A stretch of DNA of 64,000 bases from contig JAAXNY010000004.1 of assembly GCA_013420905.1 (NCBI GenBank), positions 1,302,001 to 1,366,000 of the forward strand, in the 5' to 3' direction. The position numbers and the translations under genes were made by a program. Under the pieces are notes generated by a model that saw only the letters and a list, made by a program, of their open reading frames with translations, ran no database searches and was not told where the DNA came from. The stretch's first letter is position 1; each line of letters starts with the position of its first letter. Below are positions 36,048-48,200 of this stretch, piece after piece. Origin of the DNA: Collybia mongolica. Its lineage: Eukaryota; Basidiomycota; Agaricomycetes; Agaricales; Clitocybaceae.

Positions 36048-38237
36048 GGTGAGAGAACTGGCGGGACGCTGTAGACGCGGGCTCAGAAGCGCTGTAGAGC
36101 TCTGGGCTGTGTTGTCGCTGTGATATAATGTGAAGTAAGGGTTAATGTGGATATGTTTTTATTATTTTTTCGTTGCTGTCGAACACAACTATCCAAAGAA
36201 TATTCATGTATCATAGTAGTAATGGATACATGCGGCCATACATGGACCTTTTAGCACAAAACTAGACGGTTTGAGCATTGCTATGACATTCATCGTTTTT
36301 ATTGAGAAAGTACTGTCCGAGCAAGGCGACTCGGGGAAGACCCAGAGTCATCGCCGGCCATACTGGAAGGGTCCCCAATAACTCGAAGACACGCTGTGTC
36401 TTCCACAAAAGCTAACTGCCCTCCCCAGGGCGGACCCAACTAGTGCTGTGCACGATTGGAAGTTCTCTTCTGGGGTCCATATCCAAAAATGGGATTCTAT
36501 ATCCAATTCGACTTGTGGCCCAGAACTGCGATTCTGTTGAATTGACACCTGGGTCTTGGGCCTGTAATCATAGAAGGATGATACTCGGCCGACCGCGACC
36601 ATAACGCGGTCGAAGTTGAAGTCATTCATCGACTCGGTGTTGACAGTATTCTCGCCTCCAGGTATTTTAAGCATATACTATTTTTCTGTAAATAACATCC
36701 GAATAGTAATTTGGAGGGCAGGGTGTGATCTTCAGTGAAAACCAACCCTTAGGTAATTTATGAGAGAAACGGGTAAGTATATGTGTCTGACCTTACGAGG
36801 ATCTCTGATGGCATACTGAAACGCTGCTGTCTGTAGATCTGCCGCTGGTCGTCTGCCTCATGGCCTGCCCGCTTATTCCGTCCGTCTGTTCGCTGCGCTT
36901 TTTCCCAGATTCAAATCGGATCCCAGATGCCAGAATGATTGTCTGTGTATCCTCCGTGCTGATCCCTAGACCTACTCGCACAACGATCGGCGTTGGGGAG
37001 ATACCCTGTGTGACCTGACCTTAGCTTGGTTTCGAAATGAGACATAAATCTTGTACCACAATCTGGGCCAGTGCGCCAAAAAGCGTCTGCTAAGTCAGAA
37101 ATTTTGCTATAAACCTAATACGTTAGCTAAAACCAGAGGATTTACCGAAACGATGCATTTGGCCCTAATGTTTTCCCAAGCCCTCCGAAGTCACCAAATA
37201 CAACCGAGTATCAAAAAAATTGCATGTAAGTTATCCCCACCATCTGATATATGCTTACCTATTAGGCGGTCTATAGTATTTTCGTGGTGAGAGCGATTAT
37301 CAAAGAAGACGTGGATCCACAATTCTAGAAAACGTTGATTACCCAATTCTCAAAAGGCTAAGGCTATACACCACAAATGGTAAGTATCTCCACCTATACA
37401 ACAAACAATCAAGGAACACGGCAAAATTTGAAAATGCCAAATAATAAATGGCCATTACCTGTAAGCATCAGAAGCAAGGGCACACAAACAACGACCTTCT
37501 CGCAACCCCGAATAATGTAACAATGATAATGTGTCACATAGACAGAAAAGTGTCAGTTTTTCCAATACCATGCCAATCAGTGGGATGCCTACAAATGAAG
37601 GTCGGCGATAGGACTTATTTGATTTTGTTGAAGATGCGACGTGAAGTAAGCATTAACCCTGCGAAATTAGGTAGTAATCACATAACGTGGGGAGGTACCT
37701 GGTACGATAGGATAAACGACGATAACCAGTGACCTTTGAAAAAATCGGAGAAAACCTGCGATGCACTGGCCAATGCTCAGGAGAAATAGGAATATAACAC
37801 ACGTTAAGTTACATATATGGATCTTCAGTTGACGTCTTCTAAAGATGGACATGCACCGGCAGAGGTATAATGGCCAAAGAAAGGGTTTTCACTGCATACA
37901 ACTGCCTGGACCTAAGAGCCAATAGCGTGCTAGCGGCTGGAAGAAGAACTCTAGTGCGCACGGGCACGATGTTGAAGATAAAAGTATTAGCAGTATAGAA
38001 GCCTTCGAGGGGTGGCATTAGGCTTGAGGGGGTATTTAGGTATCCGAGCTCTTACCAAGCAGGAGCACTATCTTTGGCAAAGCAGTAGGTGCATCGTGAC
38101 AACGTCGAGGGGACATTCAGGTATGAGGCCCTCTGAGGCAGAAACATAACTGCATGTGTTTTTGCCTTTCCAGCATCTGCCCTATTAAATTCTTGATGTT
38201 TCACGTGCTCGGGGTACCGAGGTGACTATATGAAGGG
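36048..38237. other. Intergenic, with unrecognised minus-strand open frames
   Basis: PEPCK 3' UTR followed by about 2 kb before the mobile block. Minus-strand frames at 36348-36674 and 36793-37020 (ISPTPIVVRVGLGISTEDTQ) might be exons of one gene, since a GTAAG donor ends the second, but I could not join them in phase and recognise no domain. The stretch 37020-38237 holds nothing I can name. Confidence 0.3.
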
Positions 38238-39068
38238 TCCTATCCTATATCCTATATCCTATCCTATATATCTTATATCTTATCTGTCTATATTAAAGTA
38301 CTACGGCCGTGTGAATTTGATTGTGACTAATCCTGACTAAGCGCTGACTAAGTCTGACAAAGCAGCAGAAAAGTTGTCTTTTAAGTAGAGTGCTGACTAA
38401 GGATGACAAAGCAGGAAAATTGTTGAAGTCACATGCCATGTCACCTGCTCAAGTCACCTGCTTAAGTCACCCTTAATTACCACAATAAATTCTAACATTA
38501 CATATCTTGCTTTAAAAACTAATACATTATATATTTAAAAAAAATCTATCCAGGTAACATGCTAAGACACATACTAATCACCTGATCTGCAACACCACAT
38601 CACATGACCTCCAAAGCGGACTAAGTCAACAAATAACAAACAATACCTATTAACCTTAAGCTGCCTCATAAATTTCAGATGCTCAAACTGGAAAAAAAAA
38701 AGTATTTAAATGGTGCCACTACCCATAAAATTACAAATCAAAGTAGAACATGGAAAGCATGCAGATAAAAATGGAAATGAGTTTATCTGAGCAATTTGGT
38801 TGTTAATTCATAAATTAACATAAAATGTTCTAACACTACAAAGCCTGCTTTAAAATCTGATACATTCTATTTTGAAAAAATTACTCTCTGTCTAACCCTA
38901 TCTTTAGAACAATAGGAATCCAGTGCAAATGAGTAAGGGAAATAGAAATACATGGTTGAGAGAAATATTATAGGTAGAAGAAACATTGATTCCAAGGATT
39001 TTGAATAGAGCTGATCCCTATCAAATTAGAGTAATAACAACTAACTTTTCACATAATAATTTGCAAAT

Positions 39069-40020
39069 GTGATAGGAATTGACTACACAATATTGGACAG
39101 CATTGTTGCCTTTGATGCAGTCAACTGGCTATTCCAAAATATTAGAGGAGATGATAGAGCCTTTGGTAGGCTAATTATAGTATTTGAAGGTGCAGACTGT
39201 GGGTGCCTGTCTTATGCACTCCCCACTGTGGGGATGAACTTCAAATACTCAAACTAAAGAAAAATCTGTACTTATATGGTGTTACTAATGATAAAATGAG
39301 ACTTTCCAAATGGCAAATTGAAATTGGCCATGGGAAGCTTACAGATGGCAATGGAAATGTCACCTTACCTAGCCACTTTTATGATGCTGAGAATACTGTG
39401 GAGTCTCTAACTGACACATTATATCCTGACATTGGAAACCCTGTTCTAAAACCTGATACATTTTACCCTGAGAGAGCTATTCTTTCTGCCAGAAATGGTG
39501 ATGTTGACTCTCTCAATAAAAAAGTACTGGATATGTTTCCTGGAGATGGCAAGATGTACCACAGTGCAGATTGTATTGCATATGAAGGAATTGATGGAGC
39601 TGAAGCAATATACCCTGTTGAATATCTGAATGTTATCAATGTATCAGGGCTACCTCTATCTATATAAGCTAACTTAAAAAGTGGGGTGCCATGTAATGAT
39701 ATTGCACAATTTGAACACAGTTGATAGTCTTTACAATAGGTCAAGGGAAATAATAACATGGACAAGCAACCATATTGTAGAAGTATGGTTAATTGGGAGG
39801 CAAAATGATAGGCATAAAGAAATTATCTCAAGATTCCAAATGATGCCATCTGATAGCCTGATAGCTTTTAAATTGGCATGGTCACAACTGCTTTTATAGC
39901 TGGGATTCTGTATGACAATTAACCAATATCAAGGGCACTGATTACACCAAGTTGGACTTGACTTTAGATCTCCTGTAGTTATACATGGGCAGTTTTATAT
40001 TGTGATTTCACAGGTAATAT
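39069..40020 (+). pseudogene. Remnant of Helitron helicase C-terminus
   Basis: Fragments in shifting frames match the intact helicase at about 57,720-58,690: FDAVNWLFQNIRGDDRAFG, then KWQIEIGHGKLTDGNGNVTL, NPVLKPDTFYPERAILSAR, LNKKVLDMFPGDGKMYHSAD and YPVEYLNVINVSGLPLS. Frameshifts and stops at about 39,255, 39,667 and 39,899 separate them. The Walker motifs are missing. No function expected. Confidence 0.85.
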
Positions 40021-40263
40021 TGGTACATGGAATGAAAGCTATGATACCAAATACTGTAGACAATAGGGTCACTTCAACAGTAAAGATGTTCCTTTGGAGT
40101 AGAAGTATTATATGGATTATGATTTGAATAGGGAAAAAAGCCTACATCCAAAATATTGAAATTGAACATAGAATAAAGTATTGAGACTAAGATGGGGGTC
40201 TGGGGGCAGAGCCCCCAGCAAGCTGAAGGTTACGTGGTAGAGCCATGGGTGAGTGTAGCAGTG

Positions 40264-40280
40264 CCGTGGCATAGCCACGG
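40264..40280 (+). repeat. 3' terminal hairpin of Helitron-like element A
   Basis: CCGTGGCATAGCCACGG, a seven-base stem, followed 13 bases later by the end of the element at TAAGCTTGT. A GC-rich hairpin close to the 3' end is the usual Helitron terminator. Confidence 0.75.
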
Positions 40281-41079
40281 GCCATAAGCTTGTCTGTCTA
40301 TATTAAAGTACTACGGCCGTGTGAATTTGATTGTGACTAATCCTGACTAAGCGCTGACTAAGTCTGACAAAGCAAAGAAAAGTTGTCTTTTAAGTAGAGC
40401 ACTGACTAAGGATGACAAAGCAGCAAAAGTTGGGAAGTCACCTGCTTAAGTCACATGCAAAGTCACCTGCTCAAACCAGCTCACATCACCTGCTCAAATC
40501 ACTGGCTCTACAACACATGACTCCCCATGACTAATAATCACATGACCTACAAAGCGGACTGATGGTGGTTGGCTCTTATCATCTTGCCATCTATCCACCA
40601 TCTGTCTACCATCTACATACTCTTTCCACTTATCTGACAGCATATCAAGTGTGTCTTCCACTGATTCTACTATAAAAAGGGACTTAATACACTATCAGGT
40701 GGATACTTCTGTTTAAACAGCTTTTCTTGATACTGGAACAGGATTTATATTATTTTGGTGTGTGTCTACTCTTTTCTATATGTTTTATACAATACTCAAT
40801 ATCTCACATCAGATAGAATAGATCTGTGATTTGATGTGAGTCACATTAGAATATATATACATGCAATTATGGTAAGGTTCTTCATCCAGGTCTAATTTCA
40901 ACATTTCTCCAAGAAGTGCCAGGCGTCAGGCAAACCGTGATGCAAATCAACAGATAGGTAGTCCTCCACGTCGTAGAACACCACACCACCACCACCAGCC
41001 TGATCCTGCTCCACTGATCCTACCAGCTGCCAATCCTGTAAATGTTGTTCCTGTACATGGGCCTGCTCCAGCTTCTGTA

Positions 41080-42523
41080 ATGTCAGTAAGCCAGATAAGG
41101 CAGCAGTTAGCTGCTTTACCTCCCTTGGTGCCTCTTAGAGGCCATGCTGCTGTACCTGCTTCTGCACCAATGACTCTTGCTGAGATAAGAGCTGCTGCTG
41201 CACAAATTACCAATGATAATGCTCCTGTATCTGTACCTGCTATGCCTGCTGTTCCTATGCCTGCTCCTGTACCTGCTCCTGTGCCTGCTCCTGTGCCTGC
41301 TCCTGTGCCTGCTCCTCTGCCTGTTCCTATGCCTGCTCCTATACCTATGCCTGTTTACCCTGCACCAGGGCATGTTGTACCACATGCTGCTGCTGCTCCT
41401 ATAATGTCAGTCAGCCAAATACGCAATCAATTGGCTGCAATTCCAAATGCTCCTGCTGTATATAATAGAGGGCCTATTCCAGCTGTGCCTATTCCCATGA
41501 CTGCTGCTGAATTAAGAGCTGCTGCTGCAAATTTGCCTCCAGTTGCTCCTTATAGACAAAGGAGACAGCATGTTGCTTTAGCTCCTGCTCCAATAGAACA
41601 AGTCCAACAACCTTTAGTTGGTATTTTTAATCTGGCCAATCAAGGTCTCCCACCAGTACCTGATCCACCTCTATATCCACAGCCTGAACTGCAGCCACAA
41701 CTACCTGAGATGCCTCCTCCACTGCAGCTTCCTCCAGCACAGCCACCTCTTCCAGCACCTCTTCCACTAGCCAGGCAGCCATTTGATAAGAATAATATTC
41801 AAATTTATGATTTAGGGGCTATGAATGTTCTATGTCCTTTTTGTCAAGCCAAACATTGGGAGTCTGAAAAATTAACAAAGTCAACACTTAACAATCCAAA
41901 ATTTGGCACATGTTGTTTCAGGGGAAAGATCAAACTACCATTGCTACATCAACTGCCTCCTGAGGTAAAGGAACTATATACTCATGGCAGTATTCATCAT
42001 AGAAAGTTCTTGGATGATATAAGAAAATACAACTCTGCATTGGCAATGACTTCTGTTGGCCAAGATGCTGGAAAAAGGTTGAATGTTATGAACAATCTTA
42101 ACAATGGACGGGCCCCTTGGGTTTATAAAATACAAGGAGCATTGCATCACATTACTGGATCATTGCTGCCTCCACCAGGAAAGCTGCCCACCTATGCTCA
42201 GATATATATCTATGATCCTGAGCAAGCCTTGAATCAAAGAATGAACACCAACAGACAATTAAGCAGGAATATCATGCAGATTTTACAAGATGTGCTATAT
42301 AGAAAGCATCAAGGTGTACAAGCCTATAAACAGGCATATGAACTGATTAAGGATTTACCTCCAGAGCAGGATTGCTGTGTTGCTCTACGTTATGAAAAAG
42401 AAACTGATCGTAGACGATATAACCTTCCATCTGCTTCTGTTGATGAAATTGCTGTCATTTTACCTGGAGATGGAGATATCCAAACTGATTATCGGGATAT
42501 TATACTTCATTCACGACGTGGTG
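41080..42523 (+). CDS. Helitron transposase, N-terminal part (before CACTA insertion)
   Basis: The N-terminal third of the Rep/helicase protein. A proline/alanine-rich region with (PAPV)n runs from about residue 60 to 110 and again before residue 240. The zinc-finger region follows: CPFCQAKHW then CCFRGKI. Further on, IYIYDPEQALNQRMNTNRQ and the end ...YRDIILHSRRG match Helitron proteins just before the HUH domain. The frame is cut at codon 482 by the CACTA element, which adds AL and a stop. The first ATG in this frame is at 41080, but the frame is open, without ATG, to about 40,890 and reads PRSARRQANRDANQ, the kind of sequence expected near the natural start; the true start codon may be lost or lie in another exon. 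Confidence 0.85.
41246..41350 (+). repeat. Short-period tandem repeat encoding PAPV units
   Basis: A 12-nt unit (CCTGCTCCTGTG and variants) is repeated about seven times within the Helitron gene and encodes Pro-Ala-Pro-Val. Length probably varies between copies. Confidence 0.75.
42521..42523. repeat. CACTA target-site duplication, left (GTG)
   Basis: GTG stands just before the CACTGTG end; the partner GTG is at 55268-55270. Removing one copy plus the element restores the Helitron reading frame. Confidence 0.85.
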
Positions 42524-42785
42524 CACTGTGAGCTCCATAGAGGATGAATTTACAACCCCCCTTTCCTTACTTAAGCAGTGGGAAGTCATCTTTATAAAGT
42601 ATAAATTTCATCCCATCATAACAACAGAAATATAATGAATTTCATTTACAAATATTGGGAAATTCAACCCTTAGGGTGGGTAAAAAGAGATGATTTTCCC
42701 CCTTGAAAGTATGTATTTTATTGGCTGAATTCAAGCCATAGAATGTCCCAAGTCAGCACCTTTAGATTCATCCACTATTCATACC

Positions 42786-43135
42786 CTGGATGAATTTCAT
42801 ACCTCTAAAGGCAATATTAACCATGTTATCCCAGGATAAATTCTTCACCAAAGCTGGATTAAATAAATGGCTTTTATTCATCCTTTTCCTCAGAATGAAT
42901 TTCATACTTCTAAAGGTGGGATTAGTTAAAATATCTCTGGATGAATTCTTCACCAAAACTGGATTAAATAAATGGCTTTTATTCATCCCTTGTCTTAGAA
43001 TGAATTTCATACTTTTAAAGGTGGGATTAGCTACAGTATCTCTGGATGAATTCTTCACCATAACTGGATTAATTCTATGGCTCTCAATTCATCCCCTTGC
43101 TCATAATGAATTTCATACCCTTGAGTTTGGATGAT
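42786..43135 (+). repeat. CACTA left subterminal tandem repeats, 105-bp period
   Basis: Three units with period 105 bp, seen for instance at TTCTTCACC (42841, 42946, 43051), each with a GATGAATTTCATAC segment. Such arrays are binding sites of CACTA transposases in known elements; that role is inferred here. Confidence 0.75.
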
Positions 43136-43335
43136 TTTCAACAATTTTTGGGGGACTTTTCAGACTGGGGAGCAGGAAATATTCATCCACTGAATGCAAT
43201 AATTATATTGCCTAAAATATAGCCTTTTCTAACTGAAAGTCATCCACTAGAGTGCCAAAAAAATCCAATTATATATGAAAAAAATATGGTATCTGTATGG
43301 TTTATCAATTAGAAGATTTTGGAAAATTCTCCTAC

Positions 43336-44238
43336 TCAGAAGTTCTCCTCTTCTAGGTCTGATTCACCTGTCATGTCCTCATCCCCATCCTCATTGCCCT
43401 TGCCCTCATCCCCGTCCTCTCGGTCCCCATTTCCTATGGCTGTGTCCATGTCATTACTCTCGCCGTGTTCACTTCCATCCTCATCTGCTTCCATTTCTCG
43501 ATCATCATCATCTGTGTTATTGGCGAGTGTTGAGGGTGGTGGTAGATATCCGCGACGACAAGCATAGGCGCGCCTGTTTTTGAGGTTGTATTTTATAAAT
43601 TCCTTGACGGGCCAGCCATGGGCAAATCGGTTCAGATACTCGTGACGCTTTCGAGCCTGACAACTTTGTTAGTCAAAGGGAGGGTAAATAACAGGAGACT
43701 TACTACAGCAATTATTCGGGCTATTATTGGTTTGGGTTGTCGGTGCCATGAAAGGCTGTAATCGATCCCTGCCGTGGCAGTCAATTCACGAACAGAACGC
43801 TATAGATAATCAGATAGATTCCGTGAATAAAAATGAAACTTACGCGAATTGATGTATATAAATCCTGGTCATCTTCTAAACACATTGCAAACTGTAAGTT
43901 AAATTTCTTTCTGCTAGAGCCGCGCGCTGGCTGTGGTATCAAGTCCGATGTTATCTCTTTTGCAGCGGCAGATTTGCGCAGGGCGTTGTTCTCGGCTGAT
44001 GGTATTGATGAAGTTGAGCGCACATTGAAGAAGAAATAAATCGGACGTAGGTACCTTGTAGTTTCTTCAGCTTAGCTTGTAGGGTCATGGTCTGTGCCGC
44101 TTCAGGTGTAATACAATTAGTGAAATCATCCTACTAGAGGAAGTGGCAACTACCTAATACTTTATTTTTGGCAGGAGTTGACCCCGACTTGACCTTGCCA
44201 CCACGCTTATTGACTTTCGATGCTGAGGATTTAGCCAT
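43336..44238 (-). CDS. CACTA accessory protein
   Basis: A multi-exon minus-strand gene inside the CACTA element. It starts MAKSSASKVNKRGGKVKSG and continues through TMTLQAKLKKLQ, ENNALRKSAAAKEITSDLIP, NLQFAMCLEDDQDLYTSIR, a Trp-rich segment and HEYLNRFAHGWPVKEFIKYN, ending in a run of Asp, Glu and Gly to EEENF. I know this type of small basic-then-acidic protein from other Agaricomycete genomes, where it occurs in many copies. Its position between a subterminal array and the SPT5-like gene suggests it belongs to the transposon, perhaps as the second (DNA-binding) protein of the CACTA two-protein system. That function is inference; no named domain is visible. Exon edges near 44,050-44,150 are approximate. 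Confidence 0.6.
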
Positions 44239-44583
44239 GAGGATTGTGAGGATTGAGTTGTTGAGGGAGAGGAGAGATGTCTTACATCCTTAAGAATTCG
44301 ACCATGGATATGCTCCATGGTTAGGCACTATTGACGCGGAAGCGGAAAACACAAAATCTTGACACTAGTGCAAGGGTCGGAATGAGGAATTCCGACTCCA
44401 ATTCACTTAATTGTCGCTTGATGAGTTCTAATGTCGGATATTGGGGCAGAGGGTTTTGCTATCGCAGCTCCATGGATCTCTGAACAAGTGTCGGAAAAGA
44501 CACCCGTAGAGTAGTGAAATCACATATAGTGTTATATATTTGAGTTAGTAAAATTATAGCTCGTTATCCTAAACGCATACCTC

Positions 44584-44950
44584 ATGCCTACCATGTCTCG
44601 TTCCTCAATACTTCACAGTGGTGTTGCGAGTCCGTGCATCAACGAGGATGGCCACAACACCATAGAAAATGTGACAGAGCCCGAAACAGACTCTGACCGC
44701 GAACAATCCATTGGTCCAGAAAATCAACTTGGGCTACCGGAATACGTCGGGTGGGTTCCGTATTGTTCCAACGCCTCCAGTAGGGAGGCCAGTACAACCA
44801 AAGAAATAGGTATAGATCAGTTTGACGAGTGGCGCTAAGGCTGAACATCGGATGCAGGTGATAATAATCATGTCAAGAATTCCGGGAAAATCTCTGAGGA
44901 CGGCAAGGGGGAAATGGGAGTCAGCATTATTCAATCTGTGAAAGACAAGG
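44584..44950 (+). CDS. Possible small CACTA gene or exon
   Basis: An open frame (MPTMSRSSILHSGVASP...) rich in Glu, Asp and Ser, followed in another frame by KNSGKISEDGKGEMGVS and a GTATG donor. It sits divergently from the accessory gene within the CACTA element. I recognise no domain and cannot close the gene model; it may be non-coding. Confidence 0.25.
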
Positions 44951-45227
44951 TATGTGCAACACTTAACTGCATTTCGGTTGTATAATTGATCATGAAAAGG
45001 ATATTACAATACATATACACGTTGAAGGTGGAAGCCTAGTAAACCCAGTATTTAACTTCAATTTCCAACAAAAAAGGCAGCAGGGAAGTAAACTGGGCCG
45101 TAGGATAATAGAAAAAGGAAGACAGCATAAACGACAGAAATTAAGTCATACTTAGGATAGGATGTGGGCATGTCAATTATCAAGCAATGTATATATTATA
45201 GAAGGATTATGTTAATAGTGCCCCTAC

Positions 45228-48200
45228 TTATTTTGCGCGAGTTTTTCGAGCCTCCTCACGAAGGCTGGCCATCAGCTCACCACCACGGGCTTTCTCATCC
45301 TTAGTCTCAATACCAACACAGAGTTTGTTGGGATTGAGCTCAAAATGCTCCTCCGACAAACTCTCGTGGCCATCCTCTGTCCGGTTGATCACAGCTAAAA
45401 GAACAAATGCATTGTCACCATCATATCGATGGTGAATTCGCCGGACATATTTACCACAATGCTCGCCCTCAATTACAAGAAGCAAGCCATTGTCGCGTGT
45501 TGGATTGGGATGTTTCAGAGTAACTTGCTCTGGTGACAAGAGTTCTGAAGTGGTATAATGCGTGGAACGGATGGATAACTCTCCATCCGTCTCCACGACC
45601 GAAGCGGCTACCTCCTTGCTCTTCCGTTTCCCTTCAGTGACCAGCACTTTCACCTTTCGACCAACCAGCCGCATGTCTAATAGTGGGTGGATGGGGCCTT
45701 GCGGCTGTGGTGAAGGGAGTGGGGAATATATCCGGGTACTTGGCCCAGCCTCGAGGGGTGGGAGCGGTGTGAGTGGAGTCCTTGACGATGGATTCCAAGC
45801 TGGCGTGAGGTAGTGGAAGTCGGGCATTGGAGTGCCACTTCCGGATGGCTCAGGGATAGGCTGTGAGGCCACTGGTGGGTGATTTGTGATAAAATGAGCG
45901 GGAAGGGGTGTAAATATTTTATTTTTGGTGGGGGCGAAGTCATATAATTTACGATGAGAGCTTAATGAAAATGAGGCCAAGCTGACTATCAGTAGATATG
46001 AAATGACTTACCGCACTTCCACAATATCATCGTAGTCCAGAACCTGCTTGTTGAAGGGATTTGCTGGGTTGAGGTGCATAAATTGCACAGTTACTTTGAG
46101 GCCACTCAAAGTCTCCTGCGACTGCTGAACATCCTGGACAACTGCATGGTAACCTCTCATTGCGTGACCTTTCTTCTGAACTATGACTTCCATGCCTTTC
46201 CAGGGCGTATGGTCGCGCTTCATAAGGCCTGTCAATTCGTCGTCTGATACCGGAGCGTGTCCATGGAGTGTAATCGGTGGGCTGATAACTTTGATCCAAT
46301 TCCTATGGACTTTGTTTGGCTGTTGGACATTAATTAGTAGTTACTCGAAAATATATCAACTGTTTAGTTACAGTGGCTCAAAAAACTGCCCCAATGTTTG
46401 TACATTTTTGAAAGATCAATATGGTATGAAGTGCTGACATAAGCAGGGGACCTGGGGTAATTATGTAAGATACTATGACATCGTGGCTTTCCAATGGACC
46501 CTGGATCATGTGATTTGGATCAAAACCCATTAAGCTATAGGCCAAACAAAATGATTACTCATTGGGGCAGTTTTTTGACCCTCTATTAATTTTCTATCTA
46601 ATACTTTGTATGACCACCTTTTGCCTTTATAACTGCTTGTATCCGCCTGGGCATACTTTCTATCAGGTTTTGGCATACCTCTGGTGGAATTTCACCCCAC
46701 TCTTCAGCCAATCTATCCCACAACTCATGTACTCCTTTGGGTGGTGTCGGATATTCTTTAAGACAGCGCTTGAGATGTTCCCAAAGGTGTTCTATTGGAT
46801 TCATGTCAGGGGATTGGGCAGGCCAGCCAAGGACTTGAATGTTGTTGTCTTCAAACCACTGTGTGGCCAGTCCAGATGTGTGTTTGGGGTCGTTATCTTG
46901 CTGAAAGTAGCGCTCGCCATCCACCATTTCCAACTTCTCAAAACTTTCCTGAACTCCACTCTCCAAAATTTCACAGTATTGAACCTTGTCCATGTTCCCC
47001 TGCACCTCTATGAGCTTTCCCACTCCATTCCACCCCATACAACCCCATACCATGAGGTTTCCTCCTCCTCCATGTTTGACAGTAGGTGATGTTGTTCTAT
47101 CAGATGGTGGTTCTCCCCTTTGTTTCCAGACATAAACCTTTCCATCTGACCCAATCCTATTGATTTTGGTCTCATCTGTCCATAGAACCCTTTTCCAGTC
47201 CTCCACAGTCCAGCTTTCATGATATTTTGCAAACTGGAGACGCCGGATGCGATGGGCTCGTTTGAAAAGAGGAGCTTTCCTCTTTGTAGCAGCATAAAAT
47301 TGATTTTCCTTGAGTGCATTTCTGACTGTCTGGGGTGTGACAGGATTGGGGATGATGCCATTGATGAACTGGGTAGCCTGAACTGCATTATCAAGCTTCC
47401 CTGACTTGATTTGACGAATAATTGACTGTTTGTCACGAACAGACAGCTTGGAGGGGCGGCCACCAAGGTTGTTTTCTTTGTTTCCATCCACATCTTTGCT
47501 GATCCTACTGATGGTACCCTTCCCTAGACCAGTTTTCTCCTTGATTTGACGCTGAGAATAGCCCTTATTGAGGAGAGAAACAACAGTATTGTGCTGAGCA
47601 GTAGAAATGGCTTTCATGATGGTGGTAAGAGGTCAAGAAGATGATTGAACCAATTCCAACATGTCAAATTGATACAAATAAAGTCACATGACATTGTTTA
47701 TTCTTCCCACAGTCCATAATGTTCTTGCATTGGATCATAAATGCCAGAATAATGGAAAATAAGATAAGGGTCAAAAAACTGCCCCAATAAGTAACCATTT
47801 TGTTTGGCTTATAGCTTAATGGATATTGATCCAAATCACATGATCCAGGGTCCATTGGAAAGCCACGATGTCATAGTATCTTACATAATTACCCCAGGTC
47901 CCCTGCTTATGTCAGCACTTCATACCATATTGATCTTTCAAAAATGTACAAACATTGGGGCAGTTTTTTGAGCCACTGTACCTTTAGTGCGTTGTGAAGG
48001 ACAAAATCCTCATGTACCTCTTGTTCCAGCCGTTCGGTAATAGAGACCATTTGTTCTTCAACCCCTACCACCCATCCCTGTTCCCCTCGCAGAGGGCCGC
48101 TCTGCACTTCAACAAAGTGGCCCGGAGCTATATACTTCCACACATTAGACCACTGGAACATCTTTTGACCCTCCCCATTCATAAGATCTATTTCCACAGA

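Larger units (their letters stand above)
38238..40293 (+). mobile_element. Helitron-like element A, internally deleted
   Basis: A 2-kb element that begins with a TCCTATA/TCTTATA tract followed by a 5' block shared almost exactly with the element starting at 40294 (CTATATTAAAGTACTACGGC and onward for about 100 nt, with CTGACTAAG repeats). It ends with a 17-nt hairpin (40264-40280) and TAAGCTTGT, the same ending as the element finishing at 58957. Inside is a decayed copy of the helicase C-terminus. It lacks the Rep domain, so it would need helicase from another copy. Confidence 0.75.
46371..47978 (-). mobile_element. Tc1/mariner element, 1,608 bp, in an intron
   Basis: Bounded by TA dinucleotides (46369-46370, 47979-47980) and long inverted repeats of about 210 bp that begin CAGTGGCTCAAAAAACTGCC. 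It holds one intact transposase gene. Both inverted repeats and the frame look undamaged, so the copy may be recent. It lies within the third intron of the SPT5-like gene, in the same direction as that gene. Confidence 0.93.

Noticed and set aside
36348..37020. A two-exon minus-strand gene after PEPCK
   Set aside because: Not fully rejected, but I could not join the two frames in phase with plausible splice sites, so I list it only as an unrecognised stretch.
42786..43135. Regular repeats as a CRISPR array
   Set aside because: Units are about 105 bp, tandem without unique spacers, and lie at the end of a eukaryotic transposon in a nuclear genome.
46371..47978. Tc1 as a disruption of the SPT5-like gene
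   Set aside because: The insertion is inside an intron and leaves GT donor and AG acceptor in place, so the coding sequence is not broken.
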